In this document: positions 49,339 to 63,950 of the stretch, one piece after another
How the letters are laid out: every line of letters starts with the position of its first letter
Position numbering within the stretch: position 1 is the first letter of the stretch
Source: Defluviicoccus sp.
GTDB taxonomy: Bacteria; Pseudomonadota; Alphaproteobacteria; MPNO01
Direction of reading: 5' to 3'
Length of the DNA: 64,000 nucleotides
Assembly (NCBI GenBank): GCA_022823775.1
Contig: JAJEHI010000174.1
Span: 1-64,000, forward strand
The notes under the pieces: model-generated
Databases searched by the model: none
Told to the model about the DNA's origin: nothing
What the model saw: only the letters and a program-made list of their open reading frames with translations
Program-made: the position numbers and the translations under genes

Positions 49339-50775
49339 GTGGCGGCAACCGACAGGTCGGCGCCCGCCGCCGGGCCCTGGCGCGACCTGATCCGCAAGGA
49401 ACACGCGACCTATTCCGCCATCGTCCTCCTCGGCACGCTTCTCCACGCCCTGCAGGTGCTGGTGATCTCGGTGGTGATGCCGACCATCGTCGCCGACCTC
49501 GGGGGCGCGGTCTATTACGCCTGGACGGCGATCATCTACACGGTGGGCTCCATCGTGGGCGCGGCGACGGTGGAGCCGGTCACCCGCGCGGTAGGGCGCC
49601 GGGTCGGCTATGTCGCGGTCGCCGGTGTGTTCATGCTGTCCACCGCGGGATGCGCGCTCGCGCCCGACATCGCGACGCTGATCGTCGCGCGCGGCGTCCA
49701 GGGTTTCGCGGGCGGGTTGATCATAGGCGCCTCGATGGCGCTGATCGGGGTGCTGTTCCCGCCCCATCTGCGCGCCCGCATTCTCGCCGCCTATCAGGGC
49801 GTCTGGATGTTCGCGCAGCTCCTCGGGCCGGTCTTCGGCGGAGTCTTCGCGGAGATCGGCTGGTGGCGCGGTTCGTTCTGGTCGCTGATCCCGTTCATAG
49901 CCTGCTACGCCGCGCTGATCTGGTGGAAGGTGCCCGATACCCGGCCGCGCAAGGGCGAGCATGCGGGAGGCTTCCCCTTTTTCCGGCTGACGGTGCTGAC
50001 GGCGGGGGTGATCTCCATCGCGGCGGCCGGTCCGATTGACGACACCGCGTTGCGGACGGTCCTGATCGGCGCCGCGGTCGCGCTGGTCTGGGCGACGTTC
50101 CGCCTTGACCGGACCGCGCGAACGCCCTTGTTCCCGACCCGTACGCTCTCCCTCTCCGCCGTGGTCGGGCTCGGCCTCCTGATCCATTTCCTGGTCGGCA
50201 GCGTCCAGACGTCGATCACGCTGTTCGTGCCCCTGCTGCTCCAGGTCTTCCACGACGTACCGCCGATCTATGTCAGCTTCGTCAGCATCGTGCTTTCGCT
50301 GGGCTGGACGGTGGGGACCTTCATGGTCAACGGTTGGACCGGCGCGCACGAGCGGCGCGCGCTCTGGTGGGGGCCGGTGATCGTCGTTCTCGGGCTCGCG
50401 CTGATGACGGCGACGACCACCGCGCCGGGGCTGGTGCTGCTGACCGTCGCGGCCTTCCTCGTCGGCTTCGGGGTCGGCATCCACAACGTCCACCTGATCA
50501 CCCGGACCATCGCCCGGGCGGATCCGGGAGAGGAAGGGTTGACCGCGGCGTCGCTGCCTTCTGTGCGGTCCCTCGGCACCGCCTTCGGCGCGGCGCTGGC
50601 CGGAATGCTGACCGCGATCGCCGGTTTCGACGATGCGATGACCAGGGAGTCGGTCGGCGATGCGGTGACCTTCGTGTTCGGCGTCAACCTCGTCCCGGCG
50701 GTGCTGATGGCATTGCTGATGTTCCGGCTGCTCGCGGTGGATACCGCCGGATCACGGCGCGGCGAGGCTGCGTAG
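49339..50775 (+). CDS. MFS transporter (multidrug-type)
   Basis: LGTLLHALQVLVISVVMPTIVADLGG; VARGVQGFAGGLIIGASMALIGVLFPPHLRARILAAYQGVWMFAQLLGPVFGGVFAE; GTG start. Confidence 0.9.
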   Translation: MAATDRSAPAAGPWRDLIRKEHATYSAIVLLGTLLHALQVLVISVVMPTIVADLGGAVYYAWTAIIYTVGSIVGAATVEPVTRAVGRRVGYVAVAGVFMLSTAGCALAPDIATLIVARGVQGFAGGLIIGASMALIGVLFPPHLRARILAAYQGVWMFAQLLGPVFGGVFAEIGWWRGSFWSLIPFIACYAALIWWKVPDTRPRKGEHAGGFPFFRLTVLTAGVISIAAAGPIDDTALRTVLIGAAVALVWATFRLDRTARTPLFPTRTLSLSAVVGLGLLIHFLVGSVQTSITLFVPLLLQVFHDVPPIYVSFVSIVLSLGWTVGTFMVNGWTGAHERRALWWGPVIVVLGLALMTATTTAPGLVLLTVAAFLVGFGVGIHNVHLITRTIARADPGEEGLTAASLPSVRSLGTAFGAALAGMLTAIAGFDDAMTRESVGDAVTFVFGVNLVPAVLMALLMFRLLAVDTAGSRRGEAA

Positions 50776-51606
50776 CCCCTCTCGATAGGTCGGATAGCGG
50801 AGCATCACGCCGAGCTCGCGCTTGACGCGGTCGTTGCGGACCCGGCGGCACCCGGAATAGAAGCTCCGCGCGAGCGGCGAGAGCTCCGCGGATTCGAACG
50901 GCTCTTCCGGCGGCGGAGCGACGCCGAGCAGGCCGGCGGCGAATTCGACGACCTCCTCCTGGGAAGCTGGCTCGTCGTCCGCCACGTTGTAGACCCGCCC
51001 CGCTTCCGGCCGCGCGATCGAAGCCCGGAGCACCTGCGCGACATCTTCGACATGAACGCGGGAGAACACCTGGCCGGGCTTGACGATCCGCCGGGCGGTG
51101 CCGTCGCGGAGCCGGTCGAGCACGTTCCGGCCGGGGCCGTAAATCCCGGCGAGGCGGAAGATGCGAACCGGCATGCCGTGCGCCTCGCCGAACGCGAGCC
51201 AGGCGCGCTCGGCGGCGAGACGCAGCCTGGAACGCTCTTCGCCGGGTTGCGGCGCATCTTCTTCACTCACCCAGCCGCCGGCGCGGTCTCCATAAACGCC
51301 CGTCGTGGAGAGGTAGCCGATCCACTCCACGGCGGAGAGCCCGGCGATTGCATCTCCGAGGCCGGTGAGCACGGGATCGCCTTCCCCCAGCGGAGGGGCC
51401 GAAACCAGTATGTGGGTCGCGCGGTCGAGGACGCCCGGATCGTCGAACGGAACGGCGGGGAAACCGTCCGCGAGGAGCGCGCGGGTCCGCTCCGCCTGCC
51501 GCGCGGTGCCGACGATCCGGGAGAACTCCCCGCCGGCGGCGCGAGAGAGAGCCCGCGCGCAGTAGCCGAATCCCAGGCACACGAGCTTTCGCGGCGCGCG
51601 GGGCAT
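50752..51606 (-). CDS. SDR/NAD-dependent epimerase-like protein
   Basis: LVCLGFGYCARALSRAAGG; VEWIGYLSTTGVYGDRAGGWVSEEDAPQPGEERSRLRLAAERAWL. Confidence 0.87.
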   Translation of the reverse strand: MPRAPRKLVCLGFGYCARALSRAAGGEFSRIVGTARQAERTRALLADGFPAVPFDDPGVLDRATHILVSAPPLGEGDPVLTGLGDAIAGLSAVEWIGYLSTTGVYGDRAGGWVSEEDAPQPGEERSRLRLAAERAWLAFGEAHGMPVRIFRLAGIYGPGRNVLDRLRDGTARRIVKPGQVFSRVHVEDVAQVLRASIARPEAGRVYNVADDEPASQEEVVEFAAGLLGVAPPPEEPFESAELSPLARSFYSGCRRVRNDRVKRELGVMLRYPTYREGLRSLAAP

Positions 51607-51631
51607 GCCTCGTCTCCCGGGACGCGCAGGC

Positions 51632-56179
<4,548 letters not shown>

Positions 56180-56198
56180 ACCGTCCTCCCCGCCGCGC

Positions 56199-57644
56199 TC
56201 ACGCCGCCTCCTCCGCGTCGGCGGCGGCGTGGCGCCGTTCCACATAGGCGTGGATCGCCTCGGCCGCGTCGCGCCCGTCGCGGATCCCCCAGACCACGAG
56301 AGACGCCCCGCGCACGATATCCCCGGCCGCGAACACCCCGTCTATCGCGGTCATCATGGTCCGGTGGTCGATCTGGACCGTGCCCCACCGGGTGACCGTG
56401 AGCTCGGGCGCGCCGAACAACGCGGGCAGGTCCTCGGGATCGAAGCCGAGCGCCTTGATCGCCAGGTCGGCGTCGGTGACGAAGCTCGACCCCTCGATCG
56501 GCTCCGGTGTCTGGCGCCCCGCGGCATCCGGCACGCCGAGATGGATCCTGAGCGCGCGGACTCCGGCGACGGTATCGTCGCCGACGAAGGCCTCGGGCGT
56601 CGCCAGCCAGGAGAATCGGACGCCTTCCTCTTCGGCGTAGCGGACTTCGCGCCGCGATCCCGGCATGTTCTCCCGGTCGCGCCGGTAAAGGCAGGTGACC
56701 GACTTCGCGCCCTGGCGCACCGCGGTGCGCACGCAGTCCATCGCGGTGTCGCCGCCGCCGATCACGACGACTTCCTTGCCCGCCGCGTCGAGCCGGCCGT
56801 CGTCGAAGGCGGGAACCGCGTCGCCGAGGCCCTTGCGGTTCGAGGCGGTGAGATAATCCAGCGCGGGCACGATGTTGTCGAGCCCGCCGCCTGGCACCTG
56901 GATGTCGCGGGCCCGGTAGACGCCGGTCGCGATCAGCACCGCCTCGTGCCGTTCGCGGATATCGGCGAGGCTCGCGTCGCGGCCGACCTCGAAGCTTCGG
57001 TGAAAGACGATGCCGCCCTCTTCGAGAAGCGCGATGCGGCGCGCCACGATCGTCTTCTCCAGCTTGAAGTTCGGAATGCCGTAGACCAGCAGCCCGCCCA
57101 TGCGGTCGTGGCGGTCGTAGACGTGGACCTCGTAACCGCGCCGGCGAAGCTGCTCGGCCGCCGCGAGTCCCGCCTGGCCGGCGCCCACGATGCCGATCGA
57201 GCGGCCGAGCTCGCGCGGCGGGATCGGCGGCCTGACCCAGCCGCGTTCGAAAGCGGTATCCGTGATGTAGCGCTCCACCGAGCCGATGGTCACCGTGCCG
57301 TGGCCGGACTGCTCGATGACGCAATTGCCCTCGCACAACCGGTCCTGCGGACATATCCGGCCGCAGATCTCGGGCATGTTGTTGGTCGCGGACGACACCT
57401 CGTAGGCTTCCGCGAGCCGCCCTTCCGCGGTCAGCATCAACCAGTCGGGGATGTTGTTGTGCACCGGGCAGTGGATCTGGCAATAGGGCACGCCGCATTG
57501 CGAGCACCGGCTCGCCTGCGCCACCGCGCCGTCGGTGGTGAAGATGTCGTAGATCTCGTCGAAATCGGCGCGGCGGGTCTCGGCGCTCCGCTTCTCCGGC
57601 GTCGCCTGCGGCAGATCGACGAACTTCAACATACGGCCGGACAT
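56199..57644 (-). CDS. gltD: Glutamate synthase (NADPH) small subunit
   Basis: CSQCGVPYCQIHCPVHNNIPDWL, CGRICPQDRLCEGNCVIE, IVGAGQAGLAAAEQLRRRGYEVHVYDRHDRMGGLLVYGIPNFKLEK; start probably MSGRMLKFVD. Confidence 0.95.
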   Translation of the reverse strand: MSGRMLKFVDLPQATPEKRSAETRRADFDEIYDIFTTDGAVAQASRCSQCGVPYCQIHCPVHNNIPDWLMLTAEGRLAEAYEVSSATNNMPEICGRICPQDRLCEGNCVIEQSGHGTVTIGSVERYITDTAFERGWVRPPIPPRELGRSIGIVGAGQAGLAAAEQLRRRGYEVHVYDRHDRMGGLLVYGIPNFKLEKTIVARRIALLEEGGIVFHRSFEVGRDASLADIRERHEAVLIATGVYRARDIQVPGGGLDNIVPALDYLTASNRKGLGDAVPAFDDGRLDAAGKEVVVIGGGDTAMDCVRTAVRQGAKSVTCLYRRDRENMPGSRREVRYAEEEGVRFSWLATPEAFVGDDTVAGVRALRIHLGVPDAAGRQTPEPIEGSSFVTDADLAIKALGFDPEDLPALFGAPELTVTRWGTVQIDHRTMMTAIDGVFAAGDIVRGASLVVWGIRDGRDAAEAIHAYVERRHAAADAEEAA

Positions 57645-57810
57645 GCGTGCTTCGTCTCCCCTCGACGGCGGCGTTTGCTGTTGTTTCCGCCGCCCCGACC
57701 GTGCGACCGATCGGCAACGGTGCATCGACCGATGTCCTTGCCCCGCCATTCTAACACACGATTTCGCGAAAACAAGCTCAATAGGTCATAAATACTGCCA
57801 TAAATCGACC

Positions 57811-57826
57811 TGAAATTTTCGTGCCA
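57811..57826 (-). promoter_or_regulatory. Weak sigma54-like element TGGCACGAAAATTTCA upstream of gltD
   Basis: Perfect -24 half (TGGCACG), -12 half degenerate (TTTCA versus TTGCA). Confidence 0.25.
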
Positions 57827-57863
57827 CGGCTTGGTGTTGCGCTGTTCAAGGAGAGAGCGCTTA

Positions 57864-57890
57864 AATTTAGTTCCGATATGGGACTAAATT
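57864..57890. promoter_or_regulatory. Dyad AATTTAGTtccgatatgggACTAAATT, operator-like, between gltD and uppP
   Basis: Perfect 8-bp arms, 10/13 matches across whole half-site. Confidence 0.5.
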
Positions 57891-57898
57891 GTCCGACT

Positions 57899-57927
57899 TT
57901 GGCCCGCCACCCCGATTCCGCTATCAT
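57899..57927 (+). promoter_or_regulatory. Candidate sigma70 promoter TTGGCC-N17-TATCAT for uppP
   Basis: Hexamers with 17-nt spacing, 30 nt upstream of uppP start. Confidence 0.55.
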
Positions 57928-57956
57928 GGGAAGTCGGCAAACCGGGAGGGCGGGCC

Positions 57957-58757
57957 TTGACGCTGCTTCAGCTCGCCGTGATCGCGGTGGTGCAGGGCAT
58001 CACGGAATTCCTGCCGATCAGCTCTTCGGGGCACCTTCGTCTGATCCCCGCGCTGAGCGACTGGCCCGACCAGGGCCTGGCGATAGACGTCGCGGTCCAT
58101 GCGGGCACCCTGCTTGCCGTCGTCGCATATCTCTGGCGGGACGTTCTCTCGATGCTGGCCGGCCTGATCCGGATCGGGTCGGGCATGGCGCATCCGGGCG
58201 TCCGGCTGACGGTCTACCTGCTGGTCGCCACGATCCCGGTGGTGGCGGCGGGCTTCGCTGTAACGGAATATCTCGGCACGGAATGGCGCGACAGCCTTGA
58301 GGTCATCGCCTGGGCCACGCTGGGCTTCGGGCTGCTTCTGCACCTGTCGGACCGTACCGGCCTTACGGTGCGCCGGATAGAGCACATGGGGCTGTCGACC
58401 GCGTTCGCGATCGGGCTGGCGCAGGCGCTCGCGCTGATCCCGGGGGCGAGCCGCGCCGGCGTTACGATGACGGCCGCCCGACTGCTGGGGTTCGAGCGGC
58501 GGGACGCGGCCCGGTTCTCGATGCTGATGTCGATTCCGACGATCGTCGCGGCCGGCGCCTTCGCCGCCAAAGAACTCGTCGAGTCGGGCGATCCGGTGCT
58601 GCAATCGAACGCCCTTGCGGCGGGCGGGATCGCCTTCGTCGCGGCGCTTGTCGCCATCGCGGCGATGATGGGGTGGCTGAGACGGGCGACGTTCACGCCC
58701 TTCGTGATCTACCGGGTGATCCTGGGCGGGGCCCTGCTCGGGATCGTCTACCTCTAG
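57957..58757 (+). CDS. uppP: Undecaprenyl-diphosphate phosphatase
   Basis: AVVQGITEFLPISSSGHLRLIPAL; ALALIPGASRAGVTMTAARLLGFERRDAARFSMLMSIPTI; TTG start. Confidence 0.94.
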   Translation: MTLLQLAVIAVVQGITEFLPISSSGHLRLIPALSDWPDQGLAIDVAVHAGTLLAVVAYLWRDVLSMLAGLIRIGSGMAHPGVRLTVYLLVATIPVVAAGFAVTEYLGTEWRDSLEVIAWATLGFGLLLHLSDRTGLTVRRIEHMGLSTAFAIGLAQALALIPGASRAGVTMTAARLLGFERRDAARFSMLMSIPTIVAAGAFAAKELVESGDPVLQSNALAAGGIAFVAALVAIAAMMGWLRRATFTPFVIYRVILGGALLGIVYL

Positions 58758-58758
58758 A

Positions 58759-59703
58759 TTAGCGGCCTGGCGGGCGCCCGCCGCGGCGATAGCGCGCGAG
58801 ATAGCCGGGAGCGACCGCTTCGAGGGGCGTGGGATCGAGGCCGAGATCCGCCAGACCCGGCGCGTCGGCGGATGCGACGTTGTCCCGCTCCAGCATCCGG
58901 ACCTGGTCCCGGGTGAGCATCGGCGGAAACGGCGACAGCTCCATCAGCCCGGCCGGGAGCATGGCGAGGAAGCCCGGAACCGGCAAAAGCAGCCGGCGCC
59001 TGCCGATATGCCTCAGCATCGCTTCCATCAGCTCCTTGAAGCTGAACACCTCGGGGCCGCCGAATTCGTAGGTCCGCCCTGAAATCCCCGGATCCTCGAC
59101 GATACGCGCGACCCCCGCCCCGACGTCGCCGACATAGACCGGCTGGAACCTGGTCCCTCCGCCGCCGATCAGCGGTATCGCCGGCGCCAGGCGCGCGATC
59201 CACGCGAAGCGATTGAGAAAGTCGTCCTCTATTCCGAAGACGATGCTGGGCCGGACCACGACCGCGTCGGGAAACGCGTCCCGCACCGCTTCCTCGCCCG
59301 CCGCCTTGCTCCGCGCGTATCCCGCCGGCGAGTCGGGCGCGGCGCCGATGGCCGAGACATGAACCATGCGACCGACGCCCGCCGCCGCCGCGGCGCGCGC
59401 GATCCGTCCCGCGCCTTCGGCATGGACCGCATGGAAACGCTGCGGACCGGATTCGTAGAGCACGCCGACGAGATTGATCGCCGCGTCGGCGCCTTCGACC
59501 GCGGCTGCGACGGACGCATCGTCGCGGATGTTGGCCGCCATCGGCGTGACCTGGCCGACATCGCCCATCGGTTTCAGGAATAGCGCGCGGTCCGGCCGCC
59601 TGACGGCGACGCGGACGCGATAGCCCCGGCGGACGAGCTCGCCCACGGTATAGCGGCCGACGAAGCCGGAACCGCCGAACACGGTTGCTGTGGGCGTTGA
59701 CAT
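58759..59703 (-). CDS. Complex I NDUFA9-like / NAD(P)H-binding atypical SDR
   Basis: ATVFGGSGFVGRYTVGELVRRGYRVRVAVRRP; INLVGVLYESGPQRFHAVHAEGAGRIARAAAAAGVGRMVHVSAIGA. Confidence 0.9.
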   Translation of the reverse strand: MSTPTATVFGGSGFVGRYTVGELVRRGYRVRVAVRRPDRALFLKPMGDVGQVTPMAANIRDDASVAAAVEGADAAINLVGVLYESGPQRFHAVHAEGAGRIARAAAAAGVGRMVHVSAIGAAPDSPAGYARSKAAGEEAVRDAFPDAVVVRPSIVFGIEDDFLNRFAWIARLAPAIPLIGGGGTRFQPVYVGDVGAGVARIVEDPGISGRTYEFGGPEVFSFKELMEAMLRHIGRRRLLLPVPGFLAMLPAGLMELSPFPPMLTRDQVRMLERDNVASADAPGLADLGLDPTPLEAVAPGYLARYRRGGRPPGR

Positions 59704-59852
59704 CGCGCCCCCCTCGATGGGCCGGCTAATATCGGCTGCGGCCGGACCCGTCAACATCGATGCGTCGTCGCTCCTCCGGGCGGCGAAAGCGGTTGACAAG
59801 CCGACGGCGGCTGGCGTACGGACCCGCGAAGCGGGGGTCCGGTCGCCTATCG

Positions 59853-59939
59853 GCCCAGGTGGCGGAATTGGTAGACGCGCAGGTTTCAGGTACCTGTGAC
59901 CGCAAGGTCGTGGAAGTTCGAGTCTTCTCCTGGGCACCA
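59853..59939 (+). tRNA. tRNA-Leu(CAG), CCA encoded
   Basis: GCCCAGGTGGCGGAATTGGTAGACGCGCAGGTTTCAGGTACCTGT...GTTCGAGTCTTCTCCTGGGCACCA; anticodon stem CAGGT/ACCTG with loop TTCAGGT. Confidence 0.96.
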
Positions 59940-59995
59940 CCGGACCGCGCGCTCCCGGTTTCTGGGCTCCCGGACGGGGCGGCGGTGCTGCGCCT

Positions 59996-60607
59996 ATGGC
60001 GATAGAGATACACGAGGGCGACCTGCCCGCCGGTCTCGATTTCGGCGACGCGGCGGCGGTCGACACCGAGACGATGGGCCTCAACCCGGGCCGCGACCGG
60101 CTGTGCGTGGTTCAGCTGAGCGCGGGCGACGGCGACGCCCATCTGGTGCGTTTCCGCGGCGGCGCCTGCGACGCCCCCAACCTGGCGCGGCTGCTGGAAG
60201 ACCGCGCGGTCACCAAGATCTTCCATTTCGCCCGCTTCGATATCGCCGTCCTCGAGCGCTATCTCGGCGTCCGCGCGGCGCCGGTCTACTGCACCAAGAT
60301 CGCGTCCAGGATCGCGCGCACCTATACCGACCGCCATTCGCTGAAGGATCTCGCGGCCGAGTTGCTCGACGTCGAGATCTCCAAGGCGCAGCAGTCTTCG
60401 GACTGGGGAGCGGAAACCCTGACCGAGGCGCAATGCAGATATGCCGCGGCGGACGTTCTTCATCTGCACGCGATCCGAAGCGCGCTGGACGGGATGCTGG
60501 AACGCGAAGGGCGTACGGAACTCGCCGGGCGCTGCTTCGATTTCGTCGGGCACAGGGCCGCGCTCGACCTCGGCGGCTGGAGCGACGTGGACATCTTCGC
60601 TCATTGA
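59996..60607 (+). CDS. rnd: Ribonuclease D-like 3'-5' exonuclease
   Basis: AVDTETMGLNPGRDRLCVVQLSAGDGDAHLVRF; KIFHFARFDIAVLERYLGV; YAAADVLHLHAIRSALDGML. Confidence 0.87.
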   Translation: MAIEIHEGDLPAGLDFGDAAAVDTETMGLNPGRDRLCVVQLSAGDGDAHLVRFRGGACDAPNLARLLEDRAVTKIFHFARFDIAVLERYLGVRAAPVYCTKIASRIARTYTDRHSLKDLAAELLDVEISKAQQSSDWGAETLTEAQCRYAAADVLHLHAIRSALDGMLEREGRTELAGRCFDFVGHRAALDLGGWSDVDIFAH

Positions 60608-60719
60608 CGCCGACGCGGCGGATACCGCGGGTTTGGCTGCACCGGACGGGGAAATCGATTAGGATGGTCCTTCGCGCCGGACCGCGGACCGGCGCGGGCG
60701 TAGATGTGCCGGGACGCCG

Positions 60720-61718
60720 ATGGCCGAGGTGAAAAAATTCCGATCCGCCCGCTCGCAGGAGGCCGCGGACATCGCCGTGGCCCGCCGGGTGCTGGAGACC
60801 GAATGCGAAGGGCTCGCCGCCCTCGCGCGGTCGGTCGATTTCGCCTTCGCGGAAGCGGTCGAGATAATGTCCCGCGCGCGTGGCCAGGGTCGGGTGATCG
60901 TCACCGGAATGGGCAAGAGCGGCCATGTCGGGCGCAAGATCGCCGCCACCCTCGCCTCGACCGGCACGCCCGCGCAGTTCGTCCATCCGGCGGAGGCGAG
61001 CCACGGCGATCTCGGCATGATCACCGCCCGGGACGCGGTGCTCGGGCTGTCCAACTCGGGCGAGACGCCGGAGCTGTCCGACATCATCGCCTACGCCAAA
61101 CGACACGCGATTCCGCTGGTCGCGATAACGGCCCGCGCGGGAAGCGCGCTCGCCGCCGCCGCGGACGTTCTGATCGGGCTGCCGGACACCGACGAGGCCT
61201 GCCCGCTCAACCTCGCCCCCACCACGTCGACGACGATGATGGTGGCGCTCGGCGATGCGCTGGCGGTGGCGCTGCTCGAGCGGGTCGGGTTCTCGCAGGA
61301 GGATTTCAAGCTGCGCCATCCGGGCGGCCAGCTCGGCAAGCGGCTGATCAAGGTGGAGCGCCTGATGCACAAGGGCGACCGTATTCCGCTCGCCCGCCCC
61401 GACATCGTCATGTCGGAAGCACTCCTGATCATGACGTCGCACAGTTTCGGCTGCATCGGACTGGTGGATGAAGACGACAGGCTCGTAGGGGTCGTCACCG
61501 ATGGCGATTTGAGGCGCAATATGGGCGAACGGCTGCTGAAGATGACGGCGGCCGATGTAATGACCGCGCGCCCGCGAACCATTTCGCCCGACGCCCTCGC
61601 CGGCCAGGCGCTGCGGGTGATGAACGAGAACGGCATCACCGGCCTTTTCGTCGTTACGGACGGCCGCCCCGTGGGTATTCTTCACATCCACGACTGCCTG
61701 CGCGCCGGAGTGGATTGA
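60720..61718 (+). CDS. kdsD: Arabinose-5-phosphate isomerase (KpsF/GutQ family)
   Basis: RVIVTGMGKSGHVGRKIAATLASTGTPAQFVHPAEASHGDLGM; SNSGETPELSDII; C-terminal CBS pair. Confidence 0.94.
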   Translation: MAEVKKFRSARSQEAADIAVARRVLETECEGLAALARSVDFAFAEAVEIMSRARGQGRVIVTGMGKSGHVGRKIAATLASTGTPAQFVHPAEASHGDLGMITARDAVLGLSNSGETPELSDIIAYAKRHAIPLVAITARAGSALAAAADVLIGLPDTDEACPLNLAPTTSTTMMVALGDALAVALLERVGFSQEDFKLRHPGGQLGKRLIKVERLMHKGDRIPLARPDIVMSEALLIMTSHSFGCIGLVDEDDRLVGVVTDGDLRRNMGERLLKMTAADVMTARPRTISPDALAGQALRVMNENGITGLFVVTDGRPVGILHIHDCLRAGVD

Positions 61719-62359
61719 GGAAACCGGGCATGGCGCCGATCGCCCCGACGCGGATGGAAAGCGGCTACTCCCGCTTCGTGGCGGTGATGAAGATCGCGCT
61801 GCCGCTCGGCGCGGCGGGCGTGATCGCTCTCCTGTTTTCGTGGTCCCAGCTGTACGACATGCCGGAACGGTTCGAGATCGGCGCCACGGGGTTGAGCGTT
61901 TCCGAAACGGCCGGCGGCCACCGCATGATCAACGCCCGCTATTCCGGCACCGATCGGAACCGGAACCCCTATACCCTGGCCGCGGAATCGATCGTGCAGC
62001 AGAAAGCGGACCCGGACAGGATCGTGCTCGACGGTCCGGAAGCCGATTTCACGACCGGGGCCGGCGCCTGGATCGCCGTTTCCGCCTCCAGCGGCAAGTT
62101 CGCGCGCGAGGCCCGGCAGGTGGACCTGGAGGGCGATGTCAGCTTCTACCACGATTCGGGCTACCTCTTTCGGACCAGCCAAGCGACGATCGATTTCGGC
62201 GAGGCCGTGGCCTGGAGCACGGCGCAGGTAACCGGCAGCGCCGAGTGGGCCAGCGTGGAGGCGTCGGGTTTCCGCGTCGGCCGCGACGAGGACCGGCTGG
62301 AGTTTGCGGGCCCCGCCCGTATCGTCCTGTTCCCGCAGGCGGAGGAACGTCGGCGGTGA
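61715..62359 (+). CDS. lptC: LPS export ABC transporter periplasmic protein LptC
   Basis: Single N-terminal TM; position kdsD-lptC-lptA-lptB. Confidence 0.88.
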   Translation: MRKPGMAPIAPTRMESGYSRFVAVMKIALPLGAAGVIALLFSWSQLYDMPERFEIGATGLSVSETAGGHRMINARYSGTDRNRNPYTLAAESIVQQKADPDRIVLDGPEADFTTGAGAWIAVSASSGKFAREARQVDLEGDVSFYHDSGYLFRTSQATIDFGEAVAWSTAQVTGSAEWASVEASGFRVGRDEDRLEFAGPARIVLFPQAEERRR

Positions 62360-63189
62360 ACGCGTGCCTCGCCCCGCTCGTCCTGATCGCCGTCCTGCTG
62401 GGCGCCCCGGCTGCAACGGCGCAGACCGGCGGCCTGCCTTTCCGGGACGGATCCGGTCCCATAGAAATCGCCGTGGACGGCAGCGTCGAGTGGCAGCAAA
62501 AGGAGCGGATTTTCGTCGCCCGCGGCAATGCCCGGGCCCGGCAGGGCGAGGTTACCCTGCGGGCCGAAACCATCACCGCGCATTACCGGACCGGCAAGGA
62601 CGGCGGCACCGAAATCTGGCGCATCGACGCGGAAGGAGCCGTTCGCATCGCCAGCACCGACCAGGTCGCGACGGGCCGCAAGGGAACCTACGACGTGGAC
62701 AAGCAGTTGCTGGTTCTGACCGGCAAGCCGAGGTTCACGTCGGGGACGGACCGGATCAGCGCCTCCGGAAGCCTGGAATATTCGCAGGTCCGGAACCGGG
62801 CCGTTGCCCGGGGCAACGCGGTCGCCATGCGGGAAGACCGAACCGTCGAGGCCGAAACGCTCACCGCGACCTTCGAGCCGGATGAGAAGGAGAGCGACAA
62901 GCTCAAGCGGCTGGTGGCGGTGGGCCGTGTCGTCTTCAGGTCGCCCAACGAGGTGTTTCACGCCGACCGCGCGGATTTCGACGTTGCCGCCGAACGCCTC
63001 AAGCTCGAGGGTTCGGTACGGATATCCCAGGGCGGCAACGAACTCAGGGGCCAGTCGGCGGAACTCGATCTGAAGACCGGTACCAGCCGGATGCGGGGCG
63101 GCAGGGGCGGGGTGCAGGGTCTGTTCGTTCCGAAGGCCGTGTCCCTTCCGGAGGACGATACCGGTCGAGAGGGGAAAACAGAGAATTGA
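62356..63189 (+). CDS. lptA: LPS transport periplasmic protein LptA
   Basis: GTG start overlapping lptC stop; [42 protein letters not shown] (OstA fold). Confidence 0.9.
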   Translation: MNACLAPLVLIAVLLGAPAATAQTGGLPFRDGSGPIEIAVDGSVEWQQKERIFVARGNARARQGEVTLRAETITAHYRTGKDGGTEIWRIDAEGAVRIASTDQVATGRKGTYDVDKQLLVLTGKPRFTSGTDRISASGSLEYSQVRNRAVARGNAVAMREDRTVEAETLTATFEPDEKESDKLKRLVAVGRVVFRSPNEVFHADRADFDVAAERLKLEGSVRISQGGNELRGQSAELDLKTGTSRMRGGRGGVQGLFVPKAVSLPEDDTGREGKTEN

Positions 63190-63950
63190 CCGAGAACGCG
63201 AGCGGCGGACCCCGGCTGATCTCCCGTTCGAGCGGGCTGGAGGCCTTCTCCCTGGGCAAGCGGTTCCGGAAGCGCCCCGTGCTGCGCGATGTCAGTCTCA
63301 GGCTTGAGCGCGGCGAAATCGTCGGCCTGCTGGGGCCGAACGGAGCGGGAAAGACAACCTCGTTCTACATCCTCACCGGGCTGATCCAGCCGGACTCGGG
63401 CGTGGTCACGCTCGACGGCCAGGACATCACCCGGCTTCCGATGTATCGCCGCGCGCGGATCGGTATCGGTTACCTGCCCCAGGAAGCCTCGATCTTCCGC
63501 GGCTTGACGGTGGAAAACAATATCCGCGCGGTGCTCGACGTGACCGAGCCGGCGTCGGAACTCCGGGAGAGCCGCCTCGATGCGCTGCTCGGCGAGTTCT
63601 CGATCACCCACCTCAGGCACACGCCCGCGCCGGCACTCTCGGGCGGCGAGAGACGGCGGGTGGAAATCGCGCGCGCTCTCGCGGGCTCGCCGGGCTACAT
63701 CCTCCTCGACGAGCCTTTCGTCGGGATCGACCCGATCGCGGTGAACGACGTCCGCGCGCTCGTGGGCCATCTCAAGGACCGCGGCATCGGGGTGCTCATC
63801 ACCGACCACAATGTCCGCGAGACTCTCGACATCGTCGACCGGGCCTACATCCTCAACGACGGCCGCGTGCTGATGGAAGGCGCGCCGTCCGAGATCGTCG
63901 CGAACGACGAGGTCCGGCGCGTCTATCTCGGCGAGCGGTTCAGCCTCTGA
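63186..63950 (+). CDS. lptB: LPS export ABC transporter ATP-binding protein LptB
   Basis: [74 protein letters not shown]. Confidence 0.96.
   Translation: MTENASGGPRLISRSSGLEAFSLGKRFRKRPVLRDVSLRLERGEIVGLLGPNGAGKTTSFYILTGLIQPDSGVVTLDGQDITRLPMYRRARIGIGYLPQEASIFRGLTVENNIRAVLDVTEPASELRESRLDALLGEFSITHLRHTPAPALSGGERRRVEIARALAGSPGYILLDEPFVGIDPIAVNDVRALVGHLKDRGIGVLITDHNVRETLDIVDRAYILNDGRVLMEGAPSEIVANDEVRRVYLGERFSL

Noticed and set aside
59820-59840. Hairpin GGACCCGCGAAGCGGGGGTCC before tRNA-Leu with a TTGACA at 59793
   Set aside because: Likely just the GC-rich promoter/discriminator region of the tRNA gene; -10 element unclear, no regulatory claim supportable
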